Shown here: in pieces, positions 1-12,592 of the stretch
How the letters are laid out: the number at the start of each line of letters is the position of its first letter
Position numbering within the stretch: the first letter of the stretch is position 1
Source: Nissolia schottii
Lineage: Eukaryota > Streptophyta > Magnoliopsida > Fabales > Fabaceae
DNA: 64,000 nt
Direction: 5' to 3'
Assembly: GCA_003254905.1 (NCBI GenBank)
Contig: QANU01041584.1
Span: 260,576-324,575 of the forward strand
Made by a program: the position numbers and the translations under genes
Notes under the pieces: model-generated
Database searches by the model: none
What the model was told of the DNA's origin: nothing
Seen by the model: the letters and a program-made list of their open reading frames with translations, nothing else

Positions 1-706
1 AGCTTCAGGTTGTTCTATTATGTGAAAATTAAGGGAGAAAATTAGCAAACAATAAAAGACTTCTGTTTTTATAATGAAGTGATTTTTTTTTCTAAATTTT
101 ATAATATGTATACATTTAGACGGTAAATAAAAACATTCCCATTCATTCATGAAAGCCAAAAACAACACAAATTCAAACGTAACAAAAAATCCTAGCTCTT
201 CAAGCTGAAAGTGCCTTGTATTCCAATCTTTAACACTTACCTGTGTGCAATCTAGACGGAAAATTAGAAACCAAAAATACCAAGATCTGATTATTCCTCA
301 TTTTACAACAGCATATAGATGTAAAATAAAGAAAATCAAATGCGGTTTATACATCATTTTACCAGATTATTTGAACAAATACAATGAAATTTAATTTATA
401 TCTCGGGGGTTTTGGGGGGGGCGGGGGGGAGTATCACTTTAGTACAAGAATCACTACCACTTTACTTATAGATCAGCTAATTCAACTGAAAACTTAATTA
501 AATACCAAATCGAACTGTCCTTAACTGCCAGGGGCTGGAATCCAAAGAATAAAACCTATTACAGGCGACAACAAAAGCGATACAACCATCTATGGTTTAA
601 AGAATTAAATTACCTTTATAGAAGAAAGTGTACTAGATGAAAATTGAAGGGGAGAGGCAGACATCAGGGAGCTACAATGCTACAAATCAAATCGGCCCGG
701 ATGATG
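1..706. other. 3' flank of the CGR2/3-like gene, no gene seen
   Basis: AT-rich sequence downstream of the minus-strand stop codon at 707-709. It should contain the 3' UTR of the pectin methyltransferase-like gene. A G-rich low-complexity run lies near 405-431. No ORF with recognisable homology is visible on either strand. Confidence 0.6.
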
Positions 707-3700
707 TCAATGGAGCGACTTCAAGTGGAATATCTGGCATCCCGGAACGTAAGAACCCTGTGTAGCAGCCTGCTCGAACTTCTTAGAAGCAACTTCATTC
801 TCCTCTAAGTTAATCTGAAGGAAAAACCGGACCCACCAGGATGAACTCCTCATCTTGGCCTGAAGCAAGAGAAATCACTTAATATTTTTCAACTTTATAT
901 AGGAAATAAATGAGAAGATATATATTAAGTTGATAATATCATTTTCTTCAAAAAGGTTGACGGTCAAGAATCAAGGTCTGAATATTCAATACAAGCTTAC
1001 TAATTGACGTTGAAGCAACGGCAAAACAGAATAAGTAAAATATTACTACTTTTCATGTAAAATCCACTTACCGCTCTTCCAAACTTCGAAACATCTGGAA
1101 CCTTCGCCTTTTGATGAGTAGGAAACCCTACATCAACAGGTTTTATCAGATTAAGTTGCCAGTCTAAAACATTGTCGACTGTTGCTAAGATCAAGCTACA
1201 AGCACAAACAGTATATTAAAAACTAAAGCTGTTAGTAACTCGTCAAATTACCACCAAAGAGAGTATATGATACTTTTAAAATCACAAATTAGAGACATTT
1301 CAAGTGTATAGTTCACATCATCTCAATCAGAAATTCTGCTCTGAAATCAATTAAGCTTTTAATTAAACAACAACCATGCCTGTGGATTCAAGTTTTCAAA
1401 AACTAGGTGAGGTCAAATATATGAATCAAACATCACTTCAGCACTATCTAAAACTGAATTCAACATTTGAAAAATAAATTAAATTCCTATATAGCTTGTG
1501 TGGAGCAAATGAATTTTGGAAATATTTGTCCTACCTTCATTTCCCCATTTTGGTTTATAAATGTAATAAAGCTAACCTATTTAGTGCAGGTTTTAGATTA
1601 AATAAGCGTCTTTTTTTTTTTTTTTTTTAAAGTTTACTTGTAGATGGGAATCAACACAAATTCAAAGATTCCATAAGATGCCCTTACCAGTAAATATCAC
1701 TACACCATCAGCTGATACCCTCGCCAAATCTGGAAGAGTTTTGTTGAGGTATTTGGGAGATAGGTAATCCAGAGCATCTGAAACAATTACAAGAGAGAAA
1801 GATTTTGGCCTGTATGCGAGAGGAAACTTGATATCTGCCACACGCACACTGCCTCTACGGATAAGTGCTTTGCAATTACTATCAGCTTCCTCTATATCAT
1901 ATGGTTCAATACCCCAGGCTTCAGTTTCCTCCTCCTTTAGCAATTTAGAGACCACATAGCAACTATCAGGACCGACATGCAAAACTTTATGCATGCTATC
2001 TCCATATGCTTTCTGTAAAATAGGAATTGCTCGTTGGACCTCTCCACTGCACAAATAATCACCTGCATTTGGAAGTAAGGAATATCATTACAACATATAT
2101 AAATGGCAAGCTAAATGCTACTAGATAAAGCTGAATGACTGTGTCTATTGAAATGAACAAAATGTTAATGAAAAAGAACACTACTGAGTCATGACTTTTA
2201 CAGATATTTGGATGAAGGAGAAGAGGGAGAAAGAGAAGGTTTTGAGTAAACCTTCCACTTGTTTGGGAGTTATATAAATGAAGGATCAACTCGTCATCCT
2301 CCACGTACCCCCAACCCCAACCCCTATTCATTCATTTTTATGAACATTTCAGAGGTCCCCCCAACTTGGGAGGATTTTAAACATCCAAACTAAAGGAAAG
2401 AAAATCATAACTAAATATCTCATTCGCTTCCCTTCCCATTTCTTCATTTTTCCCTTTGATTGTTCTTTTCCCCTTGCCTCAAAACATCCAAAAATATTAG
2501 GTGCAGAGCAAGAACATAATTTATGTAAATCAAAACAAATGTACACTATCTCTAACCATATTTATCATAATTCCAATATAAAAATCAACTGAGACTTTTC
2601 CCATTACATGGGGTCGGCTACATGGATCAAGTGACGCCATAGTGTCCTATCAAGGACCATGTTTTCATGCAGATCATTAACCTCTAAAATAATTCCAATA
2701 CATTGAAATCATATTTATCAAAGATTGCCAAAGTACTCTGAAAAGAATTAACATGCAATTTATTCAGCTTGCCACCCAGTCCTTCCTAACAGAGAAAGGC
2801 TATTAGCATAAAACAGGAAGGCTACATAGATAAGATGCAGACCATTGAACAAAATTGTGTACAACAAACATATAACACACTAGTTTTACATGAGATCCAG
2901 GCAGTGTCAGCTAAAAATATTTTATCCTCCTCAAATTTCGGAATGTTTACTTTATATTAAGTATGAAGATGGTCATCATAAGTCATAATGCATAGCCAGT
3001 CGCCCAGTCTAAACCCAATTTAGAGTGTCACAGTTACAACATAAAGGATGAGAATGGATGTGTAACTCACGGAGGTAACACTATTATCCTGAACAATAAG
3101 AAGGGATAAGGAAACTAACTAGAATTCGAAAGCACTAATAGCAAGAGGAACATTTGTTTTCATTTCAGTGATGCACTTTAAGCATAATGCATTTTTCAAA
3201 TAAATGATAATATAAAAGTGATGGCCAGAAATGCATTTTAAGAAAGAAATATGAAATCCGTAAGACAATAAAGGTAAATTGCCACTTCTCTAGATGCATC
3301 ATTCAGAAAATGTGCACTTTCACCATAGAAAATTAGCTACATCCAACTTAACACCTTTCAACTTAAACAGCAACGAAAGTAGCCAGTCAAGTAATCTATA
3401 GGCCATAAATACATAGCCACTAGTAAGCCTCTAAAGGACCCAAAAAGAAAGTGGTTCTGACATAGCATCGTAAAATAATTATGATTTGAGTACCCCATAA
3501 ATCACAAAAAACAACCAATTCCAAAGAGGATTAAGCATTCAGGAACTCCTGGCCATATAACTAAAACGAATATAAGCAAACACAGCAAGAAAAAATAGCA
3601 TTTGATGCAGCAGGCAATCACTCAAATGAAGACCATCAAGGACAAAAATAATCATAGGTAACGAAATCTCCTCTATGTTCCCATAACACAACCTTCCATT

Positions 3701-4493
3701 GCTGTTTAAGACATCTAGTTAACCAAAACCCTGAAATTCATCAAGGGCATTACAGAACTTCTCCACTAACAGGCAGTTATGGGACCCTTTAATCTTTAAT
3801 TAGGACGTAGCTTTCCACATATATATATATACACACACACACACATCATAGAAAAAGAAAGTAGCACGTGGTGTTATTAATGCATACCAAGTAAAAGATC
3901 ATCAAAATATTTTAAATAGCTGAAGAAATTGAAGATCAAACAGTTCACAACCAACAGGAAAGAAAATTTAAATTACCTTCAACCCTGCTAACAGAATCTA
4001 AGCGGCTGCCAAATCCACCTATAATAAATTCGTGGTTTAAAGAAAAAAGGCAGATCAGTAAGCAAAGCTATGCATGTAATTAATATAGTAAGAGGTGAAA
4101 AAACACCAAATTCAACTCAGCAACAAAATGAACACAAACCTGATCCCTTGTACATATAACCAATGAAAAACAAACCACCCTGTAAAAGTTGCAAAAAACC
4201 AAAGCACCAATCAGAAAACGGCATTGTAAAAAAAAAATAGCAATTAAACTCTTAATTATAAGCTGTTATATACACACAAGAAATCAGCACAAACTAAATC
4301 TAAGAATAACTATGAGAGAAAAAAATAATAATAACAATAAAACAGAATCAAGGGCGAACGAACCAAACACACTTACCACGATTATGAGACCTACAGGCAA
4401 AATCGGCGAAGACCTCGATTTCGAAGTGGAAAACAATCCTCCGCCGCCGCCGTCGCCGAACCTTCTAGAAGGATTCCCCGGCCTCCTTGACAT
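707..4493 (-). CDS. CGR3: CGR2/CGR3-like Golgi pectin methyltransferase
   Basis: Six exons on the minus strand: 4493-4377, 4179-4140, 4018-3977, 2062-1688, 1127-1072 and 859-707. They join in frame to 260 residues, close to the family length. The family methylates homogalacturonan in the Golgi with SAM as donor. Visible evidence: a basic N-terminus (MSRRPGNPSRR) followed by one hydrophobic segment spanning exons 1-2 (about residues 29-48), which fits a type II Golgi anchor. A methyltransferase-like core in exon 4 contains VLHVGPDSC, GIEPYDIEEAD and SLVIVSDALDYLSPKYLN. The conserved C-terminus reads FGRAAKMRSSSWWVRFF and ends in CQIFHLKSLH. Every donor is GT and every acceptor AG, and the phases close. 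CGR2 and CGR3 are close paralogs, so the symbol is approximate. The long intron 3 (about 1.9 kb) carries a truncated LINE tail. Confidence 0.92.
2567..2700 (-). mobile_element. Truncated RTE-like LINE tail in an intron
   Basis: On the minus strand this short insert contains gatccatgtagccgacccc, a tail shared with copies at 12611-12695 (plus) and about 47000-47075 (minus). The insert (2579-2688) is flanked by a perfect 12-bp direct repeat ATAATTCCAATA at 2567-2578 and 2689-2700, which reads as a target-site duplication. Assignment to the plant RTE LINE class comes from general familiarity with this tail. The insertion itself is seen directly. It lies in intron 3 of the CGR-like gene. Confidence 0.6.
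3820..3845. repeat. (AT)n(AC)n microsatellite
   Basis: A compound dinucleotide run (tatatata followed by acacacac) in intron 3 of the CGR-like gene. Confidence 0.8.
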
Positions 4494-4865
4494 CTCTTCA
4501 GCCCCGATTCAGTTACTCGCCACCGCAATAAATGTTGTTGTTATTTATAAACAACAACAATTATAATTATATAGAAATTAGTATATAGTGATCTTAATTA
4601 ATCTGCAAAATTCGAAGTAGAAATGTAAACGAAACCGCACTAGCATCATCGTCAATTAAGAAATTAAAAATTAAGAAATGAACACATTTTGGAAGCTAGG
4701 TAGCTACAACGAAGGAATGCGAAAACGTGTTGAAGACGCGGATCCGTGCGATGGGAATTGAGCTTGTGTGCGAAGGAGAGTGCTACAGAGGCTGCATTGT
4801 GGCTAGATCTGAATTATGCGCTTCCATTCTCTGTCGTGACAAGCACCAAAAAAAAAAAAAAAAAA
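4494..4865. promoter_or_regulatory. 5' UTR and proximal promoter of the CGR2/3-like gene
   Basis: Sequence upstream of the minus-strand start codon at 4493. It ends in a poly(A) run that abuts an assembly gap. No single TATA box can be assigned confidently. The promoter role is inferred from position. Confidence 0.4.
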
Positions 4866-4892
4866 NNNNNNNNNNNNNNNNNNNNNNNNNNN
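4866..4892. other. Assembly gap (27 N)
   Basis: A run of 27 N directly after a poly(A) tract of about 17 bases. A homopolymer at the edge is a common cause of such short gaps. Confidence 0.98.
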
Positions 4893-5483
4893 AGAGGCAG
4901 AGAAAAGAGAGACTTGGGTAATGTTAATTGTGTCATGTGATGTGAACAATGCAAAATATTTTTGTTCCTATGCTTTATTTTTTTTTTCTTTTTCAAGTCT
5001 TAATTTGATGAGAAATTATCAAATGTTATCAAACCAAGGAAAAAAATGGATGGTCTCTAGTTGATTTTTCATATGGTAGTATTGTATTTACTTGTTATGT
5101 ATGACTAATTATCGATAAAGTTAAATATAGAAATGTAATAAAAATATTTACATATAATTAATATACTTTATTTCGATCAAATAGGTTATGTGTGTAATTT
5201 CTCGTCATCTATTTTATATATATATATAAAAGGAACTTTTTTTTGTGTAGCTATTTTTTTTGTCCAAATTCATTTTTCAAAAAATAACTTTGATAGATTT
5301 TAAATAACCATGACAATTTTTATTTTTATTTTTTTGTGAATGACAGTTCTTTTTCTTTTGTTAAATGAGTTCAAATTTTAAATAATTAATTTTAATTTAT
5401 ATAACTCAATGAATTTAAATAAAAAAAAGACAATTGGAGTGTTACTTCATGTTAATTTTATGAGCTTATATTCTCCCTTTAAC

Positions 5484-5868
5484 TTGATTCCTTAATTTAT
5501 AAGTCATGTGTTCTAATTCTAAAAATATAAAATATCCTTATTGAAAGATGTCTATTCTTACAAGAAAGTCTAATTGAACCATCAAATTCTTAGTAATAAA
5601 ATTAGTATACGAAGAGTTTAATCGAGATAAAAAAAATGTATGAAATTTAAATTTGTGAATAGAAAACACAAGATGATTGATTCCTTAAATTATAAGTCAT
5701 GTGTTCTAATTCTAAAAATATAAAATATCCTTATTAAAAGATGCCTATTCTTAGACGAAAGTCTAATTGAACCATCAAATTCTTAGTAATAAAATTTATA
5801 TACGAAAAGTTTAATCGAGATAAAAAAAAAATGTATGAAATTTAAATTTGTGAATAGAAAACACAAGA
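5484..5868. repeat. 193-bp tandem direct duplication
   Basis: Two head-to-tail copies at about 5484-5676 and 5677-5868. Both start ttgattccttaa and end near gaaaacacaag. They differ by scattered substitutions and small indels in A runs, so the duplication is old enough to have diverged slightly. Confidence 0.85.
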
Positions 5869-6414
5869 CGAAAGCATTTAATCATATGTTCATTCAATAT
5901 AAATTGAATAAAATTTAACAAATTTTAGATGTTAATGATTTACACACAAATGTCTAAAACTCTTTTGGCATAAATTCTTTATTTTCAATTATAAGTTATA
6001 CATGATATAAAAGAAATGAATATTGAATACAGATGAAAAGAATAATCAACTTTATAAACTTTACATAAAAAGAGTTAACGAATATTCTAAAATATTTTTT
6101 TATATACTACGTTGATTGTCGAACCTTAAGTGTATCTTCATGATTTTCCAATACTATATTTTTAAACCCTTCTAGTGTATTTACTTGTGCTATACACAAG
6201 TGATTATTGACCATGCCAAATATATAAATGTAATAAAAATATGCATATGGTTAATATATTTTATTTTATGAATTTGCTTAAAGTAGGTTATTAAAATTAA
6301 ATACTAAAATTAAAATATTAAAATAATAGTAAAATGAGTGCAAATTCAACCCGTCAGGTTGACTTTTGTGAGCAATGTTTTAAGATTTAATCAAGAGCAC
6401 TCAAATATGATATA

Positions 6415-6595
6415 ATGGAACCAACGGGAGTTGATTCAAGTGATAAGCGGCTTGGTATCACTTAAGCAAGGTCCCGAGTTCGAGACCTTGTGTACGCAGT
6501 TATTTCCGCTGGGAGACTCACGCGCCATAGTGAGGTGCGCAACCCGGGTCGACCCGGATTAGTCAAGGCTAAGCCTTGGATACCAGGTAGGCAAC
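6415..6595 (+). mobile_element. tRNA-derived SINE, copy 1
   Basis: An A-box-like segment (gataagcggcttgg) is followed about 30 bp later by a B-box-like segment (gagttcgagacc), the spacing of a tRNA-type internal Pol III promoter. A GC-richer body follows and ends near ggataccaggtagg. There is no cloverleaf with paired acceptor ends, so this is not a functional tRNA gene. Boundaries are approximate. Confidence 0.55.
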
Positions 6596-6750
6596 CTNTC
6601 AAATAATTATGCACCACAAAATTACATTTTGTGTGCTATATCTAACAATAATAGATAATAATAGTAAAATGAGTGCAAATTCAACCCGTCAGGTTGACTT
6701 TTGTGAGCAATGTTTTAAGATTTAATCATGAGCATTCAAATATGATATAA

Positions 6751-6930
6751 TGGAACCAACGGGGGTTGATTCAAGTGGTAAGCGGCTTGGTATCACTTAA
6801 GCAAGGTCCCGAGTTCGAGACCTTGTGTACGCAGTTATTCCCGTTGGGAGACTCACCCGCCATAGCCAGCTGCGGGTCGACCCGGATTAGTCAAGGCTAA
6901 GCCTTGGATACCGGGTAGGAAAACTAAAAA
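6751..6930 (+). mobile_element. tRNA-derived SINE, copy 2
   Basis: The second copy of the element at 6415-6595, with the A box as ggtaagcggcttgg and the same B box. It ends near ggataccgggtagg. It lies in the second unit of the 335-bp duplication. Confidence 0.55.
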
Positions 6931-9850
6931 GAATAATTAATTGTATAAATTATACATAGAAGTAGTCAATCAATGTTCTAAATTTATATATATAAATTAC
7001 ATTCATTATTGAACATTCAAATATGCCTTCATATATATATATATATATATATTTATTTATTTATTTATGTGTGTTGTATACAAGTGGTTATCGATTTGTA
7101 ACATTTTAACGAAGAGATATATCAATAAAATTAGTACAATTAAAAGTCTAGATTACATTTTAAATAGGCAAAAACATTAGCACGATTTTATGGAAAAAAA
7201 TATATATTATGTTAATTTAAACTATTAGTTGTTAAAATAAAGGAAAAATTCATCTCTAAATTTTGAATCAGTGTCAAATCAAATTAAATTTTGATTTAAC
7301 ATTTTTCAACAATGTTGTTGCCTATTTCATTATTTCTAATTAATGCCTCTTCATTTAACCTAATATATTTTTCCATGAAATTGTGCTAAATGTTGTTGCC
7401 TGTTCCAATAACAATTTTTTGTCCGATTTAAAACATATTTCTAAAATTATTTAACATTTTGTACTACATTAACTATACACTATATAAATGTATAAAATAA
7501 TAGTCATGTTTTCTTTCTAATGAGTTCATATATGTATATTACTAAATCAGAAAAAAAAAATTATTGGCATTCTTCTTTTTTTTTTTTTTCATTTGTGATG
7601 CTCTTGCTAGACAAATTCCTCCATATTTAGAAAAATTATTTAAATCAATTTATTTAAAAATAAGGTGCAACTTAATTCAAATATATGTTACTCTTCTAAT
7701 ATTGGTCGAACGATTATATATTAGATAAATTAGAATATTGTACTCCCAACACATCAAGGATATGTGATTTGATTTTAAATTTTCAAAATACTTTCTAAAC
7801 TTTTCTAGATTTTTCTCCCAATAACATTATAACTCCGTCTGAATTACTTTTTTTCCGTTAAATATGATATTCAAATTTATTTTAAAAAGTAAAAAAGAAA
7901 AAAAATGAAAACGTATTAACGACTTCATAGTTGAAGGAATGAAACTTAACAAAAATAAAAAGGTATTTTGCCATCTATGACGAAAAGGATTGTGTGCTTT
8001 GTGATTTAGATTGGTGGAATAATGACAAAAAATAATAATAAAATTGAAAAATAATTGTGGTATATTTTAATTGTTTTCAAATTTAAATTTCGCATTTTCA
8101 TTAATGAATATAATAAGTTTAATTAGTTTAATTTTAAAATTAGAAAATATAAAAAAAATTTAAAAAAATTGTAAAGTGCAACGTAACATGTTTGTGGAGA
8201 GTGTAGTTGATTGTTTTTAGTATATCAGTAAAGTAATGATAACACACATATATACAAAACTCACACATTTGTGTGTGTGTTTTTTTATTACATATTAAAT
8301 AAGTATTCGAACCTTTACATTTAGAAAAAAAGTATCCTTTTTTTTTATCTATTAGTATTTTGTTTTTACTTTTTAATTTTATTATTTGCCAAGTATAACG
8401 AAAGATTTTTTGTGATTTATATGATCACTATTAGGTAAATTTATAATGTAATTCATAGTATATTTGATTTACTTTTATGTTATTTTTATTTTGAATAAAA
8501 CATAAGAAATTATAAAAGATTAAGAAATCACAGTATATTTTATTTATTTTTATATTATTTTGATTTTAAATAAAATATAAATAATTATAAAATATTAAGA
8601 AAATGACGCTTAAGCGCAATTTGTTGCGGTCAAGATACGTCATTATTAAATTTAATTTAATAACAAGGTAGTCATTCGTTTTTAATTAATTATAGTAAAG
8701 ATAAAAATAAGGATAAGGATCTATTAGTAATATGTAATTTTTTAAATAATTAAATAAGTTAAATATTTTTGGTGGGGAAATTAAGTTAAATATTTTAATT
8801 AAATTAATATCTATCTACAATTAATTAAAAATTTATAATAATAAATATTTAACTTTTTTTCTCAATTAATATTTAGCTTATTTATTAAGAGTTCCTGCTG
8901 ACTTTATATATATACACACACACGTCGGGATCTAGATATGCTAAAGTATCTAGATACACTAAAGTGATATCTTCAATTAAAAAAAAAAGAGAGGGAGGGG
9001 ATCTATACTCTTTATACTCTTTAAATAAAATAAAGGACATTATGTTATTAGTCATATTTTCTCTACCTTCGTTTTGTTAAGACACAGAGATAAGACATAT
9101 GATACAAAATTAAGATAATGTATTTTTTTATATTTTTTAATTAAATTAATACAATAAGGGTATTTTAATCATTTGGAGTGTATTTTTTATCTTGTCTCTA
9201 TTAAACTAAATAAAATATAAATACAAATAAATATATCTTGTATATTATCACTAAACAAAATAAAGACTGATTTGTCATCTACTTGTTAAGACAGAAATAT
9301 TAAGAGACAGAAACAAAAATCTTGTTTATTTACTGAGACAAAGTGTTTTAGTATAAAAAATTTATGTATTTTATATACTTCTATTTTACTTAAACCCGAA
9401 GACACAACATGAGACAATTTTTTAATAATGCATGAATTTTTTTCTATTAAATTAATGTATTTTAAGTTGGTATGCTGCCCAAGGGAGGATTCACAATGGG
9501 TGACGCTTCACTGGTTAATGGGCTCCCTCTCGGCCCAAGAAGGGCCCAATACCATTCACTCATATCAAACCGTTAAATATTGGTGCCGTGTCATGCTGAT
9601 TCGGATTAACTTTGAAGCCGAATCGAATCCAACTGCGTGATTTTTTATTTTTTATTTTTTCTCCTTTTTCAGAGAGCAGGATTTTAATCAACAAAGGAAG
9701 AAATGTAAAGAGGTGAGAAATGGAAGACGTTGTATTTAACGTGCTTGGAGTGCAACAAAAATTGGTGGTGATGTGAAATTGTTATTGTTTGAATTCGATG
9801 TTTTTGATTTTTGTTTTGCTGTTCATTTTTGTGTTTGTTTAGGGTGAGAA

Positions 9851-12378
9851 ATGAAGGATCAAGGGATTGATCGAGAGAAAGTGAAAGAGATAGAGCAATA
9901 TACTATGCTTTTGGGATTTTTCATCTTCGGTGTGGTAGGTTTTGCCGCTTCATCCCACGCCGTGAGTTCTCCCCCGCATTCATTCTTTTGATTTTCTCTT
10001 CGATTATGCATGTTCCTAGCTTCTTTATTATTTCGTTCTTATTTTCTTAATTTTCAATTTTCTTTTGAACTAGAAGGATGATGATTGCATGAATCACAGG
10101 GGAAACTAATATCATGCATGCTATATATTGTTGAACTCTTTTGTAGATGTACTCCAGGTTGCAATCATTTTGGAAAGGAGCGAGTCGCAGTTCTTTCCGT
10201 GCAACTTTTCAAGAAGAACCATGGAAGAGGTGCAACAAGCGGTTGCAAGAGGAGTGCGAGAATGAGATGGACAGAGTGGTAAGATCAAAGATGTATTGAA
10301 ATCTCTTTGAAAGGATGAACCTGAATCATAATACTTGTGAGAAAACAGATTTTACAACAATTTGATTGTAACGAAAGGGTGGCCTAGTGCACGGGGCTTC
10401 CAACTAGTAGGGTCTGGTGAGGGAAGATGCACGCAGCCTTACCGTGCAAGTGAAGAGGCTGTATCGGGGATTTAAACTCAGGTCACGAGGCAGCAACCTT
10501 ACTGTTGCGCCAAGGCTCACCCTCAGCAGTTTGATTGTAATAAGCCACAAAAAAATACGTAAATTTTTAAGCTTGCTTAGATGTTTGATTGGGTGGTTAA
10601 TGGCAAGCACTTTTGCTTGAGCCTAGGTAATTTTCTTTTTCTGCTCTTTTGTAGGAACGAATAAGGCGTATGCAGATTGCGTTTAACAATAAGTACAATA
10701 GAAGCTATGAAAACTGGAGGGAAAATGGTCCCAGGGCATATCATCAGCATTTCGAGAGAGATGATTGGTATTGGAAAGCCAATGCATCATCCTTCAGAGA
10801 CCAGAGGACTAATTACCGAGATGCGCCAAGGGAAAGCGAATACTATTCATTATCACATCACTACTCAGTTTTGGGTCTTGATAGGTACGCAGAGAAGTCG
10901 AGCATGTTATCAGTTATCCATTATCTTGTTATATCAGCAGAAATCATTATTATATTAGAATGGTGCCCTAGGCACCGTTTGGTTTGAGGGATAGGACACA
11001 AATACAAGGACGTAGGACACAAAATCCCTTTATTTTCTATACTTCACTGAAGCTGGGACACAAGATTTTGTGGGGTGGGACACGGAATTTTGTTTTCTCT
11101 CTATCCCCTTGTCTCTATATTTGTGTTTTGTCCCTCAAACCTAACAGTGCCCTAGAATATATCCAGCAGTTACTGTCACTGTGAAACTTCACCTTTCTAA
11201 TATCAGATAAGGGCATGTTTATGACTTGGTTTGATAGAGAATAATCTATGTTTGCTAATATAACCTGAGAGAGCACAGATAGCACAGTTCATATCATATT
11301 AAGAAAATGAAGATTGTTTTGAGAGGAAGAAATGTCTAATAACAAAATTTTGAAGTGAAGATATTATATGATACATCTGGATGATGACAAATTGAAGGCA
11401 ATTTGTTGATAGTTGAAAGGCTATTGTCGTGAATGGAAAACCATGCATGAATTTTGTACCATCTGAAAAAAAAAAAAAAAGGTTAGCATGCTTTGTTTTG
11501 TGTAATGATTAGCCATTAATTGTGTTACCTTCTTTTGGTGAACCATAGGTGCAGAACAACACCATATTCAGATGCTGAGATTAAGGTAACTCTCTCTTAT
11601 CATAATCTTTGCTCAGTAATGAATGTTTGCTAATTATATGCATAAAAATTTGCCTTGATAAAGAGAGTGGCGTATCTAATTCTCCTCTCAGCCGCAGTGA
11701 TATATAACACTTGGCTAGGCTTGACGATTTGTTTGATATTCTTTGATGTATGATTGGTTTAGTGTCATTCTTATTTCATAAACAAGTAGTTTCTGGTTGG
11801 AAATTATAAATGTCACAATGATTTATGCTCAACGAAAACTGTGAGCATGCCCTAATTTGTGATTAAATTATGATGATTAATCTTAAAATAACCTATAATA
11901 AGGGGTTAGGGTTTAGAGTGAAAATGTTACAGACAACAAAGGAGTTCGTATCAGACATATTAAAATTATAAATCTATATGTGTGATGGCATTAATGGGTC
12001 AACAAATCTGCAAGCTCATAAAGATGCAGTAGAAGATTTTTAGGTCTTAATTTGATTCTGTTACATTAACATTATTGCTCATTCTGTTAACTATACTGTT
12101 TTGTTAGGTCTTAATTTCATTTTATAAATATGTATCTTATCTCTTTTGTAGAAAGCATTTAGAACCAAGGCAAAGCAGTATCATCCTGATCAGAACCAGG
12201 ATAATATAGGTTAGCTCTTGACTGATTAATAATTATCATTTAGTTCTTGTAATCTCAAACCATGACATTATTACTTAATGGCTCTGAAAATGTGACAGAG
12301 GCTGCTGAGGCTAAGTTCAAAGAAGTAATTTCTTCATATGAGGCCATCCAAAAGGAAAGAAAGAACCAGGATCCGTAA
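9851..12378 (+). CDS. Membrane-anchored J-domain (DnaJ-like) protein
   Basis: Six exons: 9851-9961, 10147-10278, 10655-10884, 11549-11585, 12152-12209 and 12299-12378. They join in frame to 215 residues. Residues about 18-37 (YTMLLGFFIFGVVGFAASSHA) form one hydrophobic segment that should anchor the protein in a membrane. A charged middle region follows. The J domain lies at the C-terminus, from about residue 151 (YSVLGLDRCRTTPYSDAEIKK) through the Hsp70-stimulating HPD motif (KQYHPDQNQ) to KFKEVISSYEAIQ near the end. J domains stimulate Hsp70 ATPase activity. The client and the membrane are not evident. There is no G/F region or zinc finger, so this is a class C J protein. The start was chosen as the first ATG of the anchored reading frame. 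Confidence 0.9.
10361..10540 (-). mobile_element. Au-like SINE with 11-bp target-site duplication
   Basis: The insert 10372-10529 is flanked by a perfect repeat TTTGATTGTAA at 10361-10371 and 10530-10540. On the minus strand it starts with ggcgcaac and ends with gtgcactaggccaccc, the usual ends of plant Au SINEs. The element lies in intron 2 of the J-protein gene, antisense to it. A second copy in sense orientation lies in the AVT6 gene (48301-48435), and a fragment lies near 56268-56330. Confidence 0.8.
10967..11153. mobile_element. MITE with about 40-bp terminal inverted repeats
   Basis: The left end (gcaccgtttggtttgaggga) is matched by the reverse complement of the right end (gcactgttaggtttgaggga), and the match continues inward through gacacaaatac. 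The flanks share a cctag-like repeat. It lies in intron 3 of the J-protein gene. The superfamily is not assigned. Confidence 0.65.
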
Positions 12379-12592
12379 TTGCCTAACTCTGCCTAACAAT
12401 CCGGTCAGACCTAGAAATAGTTACCAAAGTTCCCCATAACTTGATAGATTTACCATTTAGCTAAAATATGATGCTTCTTAGAGTAAATACTTGGTAATTA
12501 TTACATTGCATTATTTAAGCGCTCACACACGAATGTAGATATCGGCATTGTATTATAAGGTTGTTACGTGTTACCCGGGGATTCATTGCATT

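Larger units (their letters stand above)
6322..6930 (+). repeat. Direct duplication of a block carrying a SINE
   Basis: The block starting aataatagtaaaatgagtgc at about 6322 recurs at about 6657, an offset of 335 bp. Each copy includes about 100 bp of non-SINE flank plus one SINE-like element, so the SINE was copied with its flank rather than inserting twice. Copy 1 has gtgaggtgcgcaacccggg where copy 2 has ccagctgcgg. A single n at 6598 lies between the copies. Confidence 0.75.
4893..9850. other. AT-rich intergenic region between CGR-like and J-protein genes
   Basis: About 5 kb without a supportable gene. It holds a 193-bp tandem duplication (5484-5868), a duplicated SINE-containing block (6322-6930), an (AT)n run near 7031-7052 and a GT run near 8271-8281. 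At 9450-9620 a less AT-rich patch runs into the promoter of the plus-strand J-protein gene. A possible 5' UTR intron of that gene has a donor near 9714 (gaggtgagaa) and an acceptor just before 9842 (gtttag). The latter is inferred from splice-like sequence only. Confidence 0.55.

Noticed and set aside
6415..6930. A and B boxes read as tRNA genes
   Set aside because: No paired acceptor stem or anticodon arm; the elements are longer and SINE-like.
9428..9640. 70-codon plus-strand ORF before the J-protein gene
   Set aside because: No homology, and it lies in the likely promoter.
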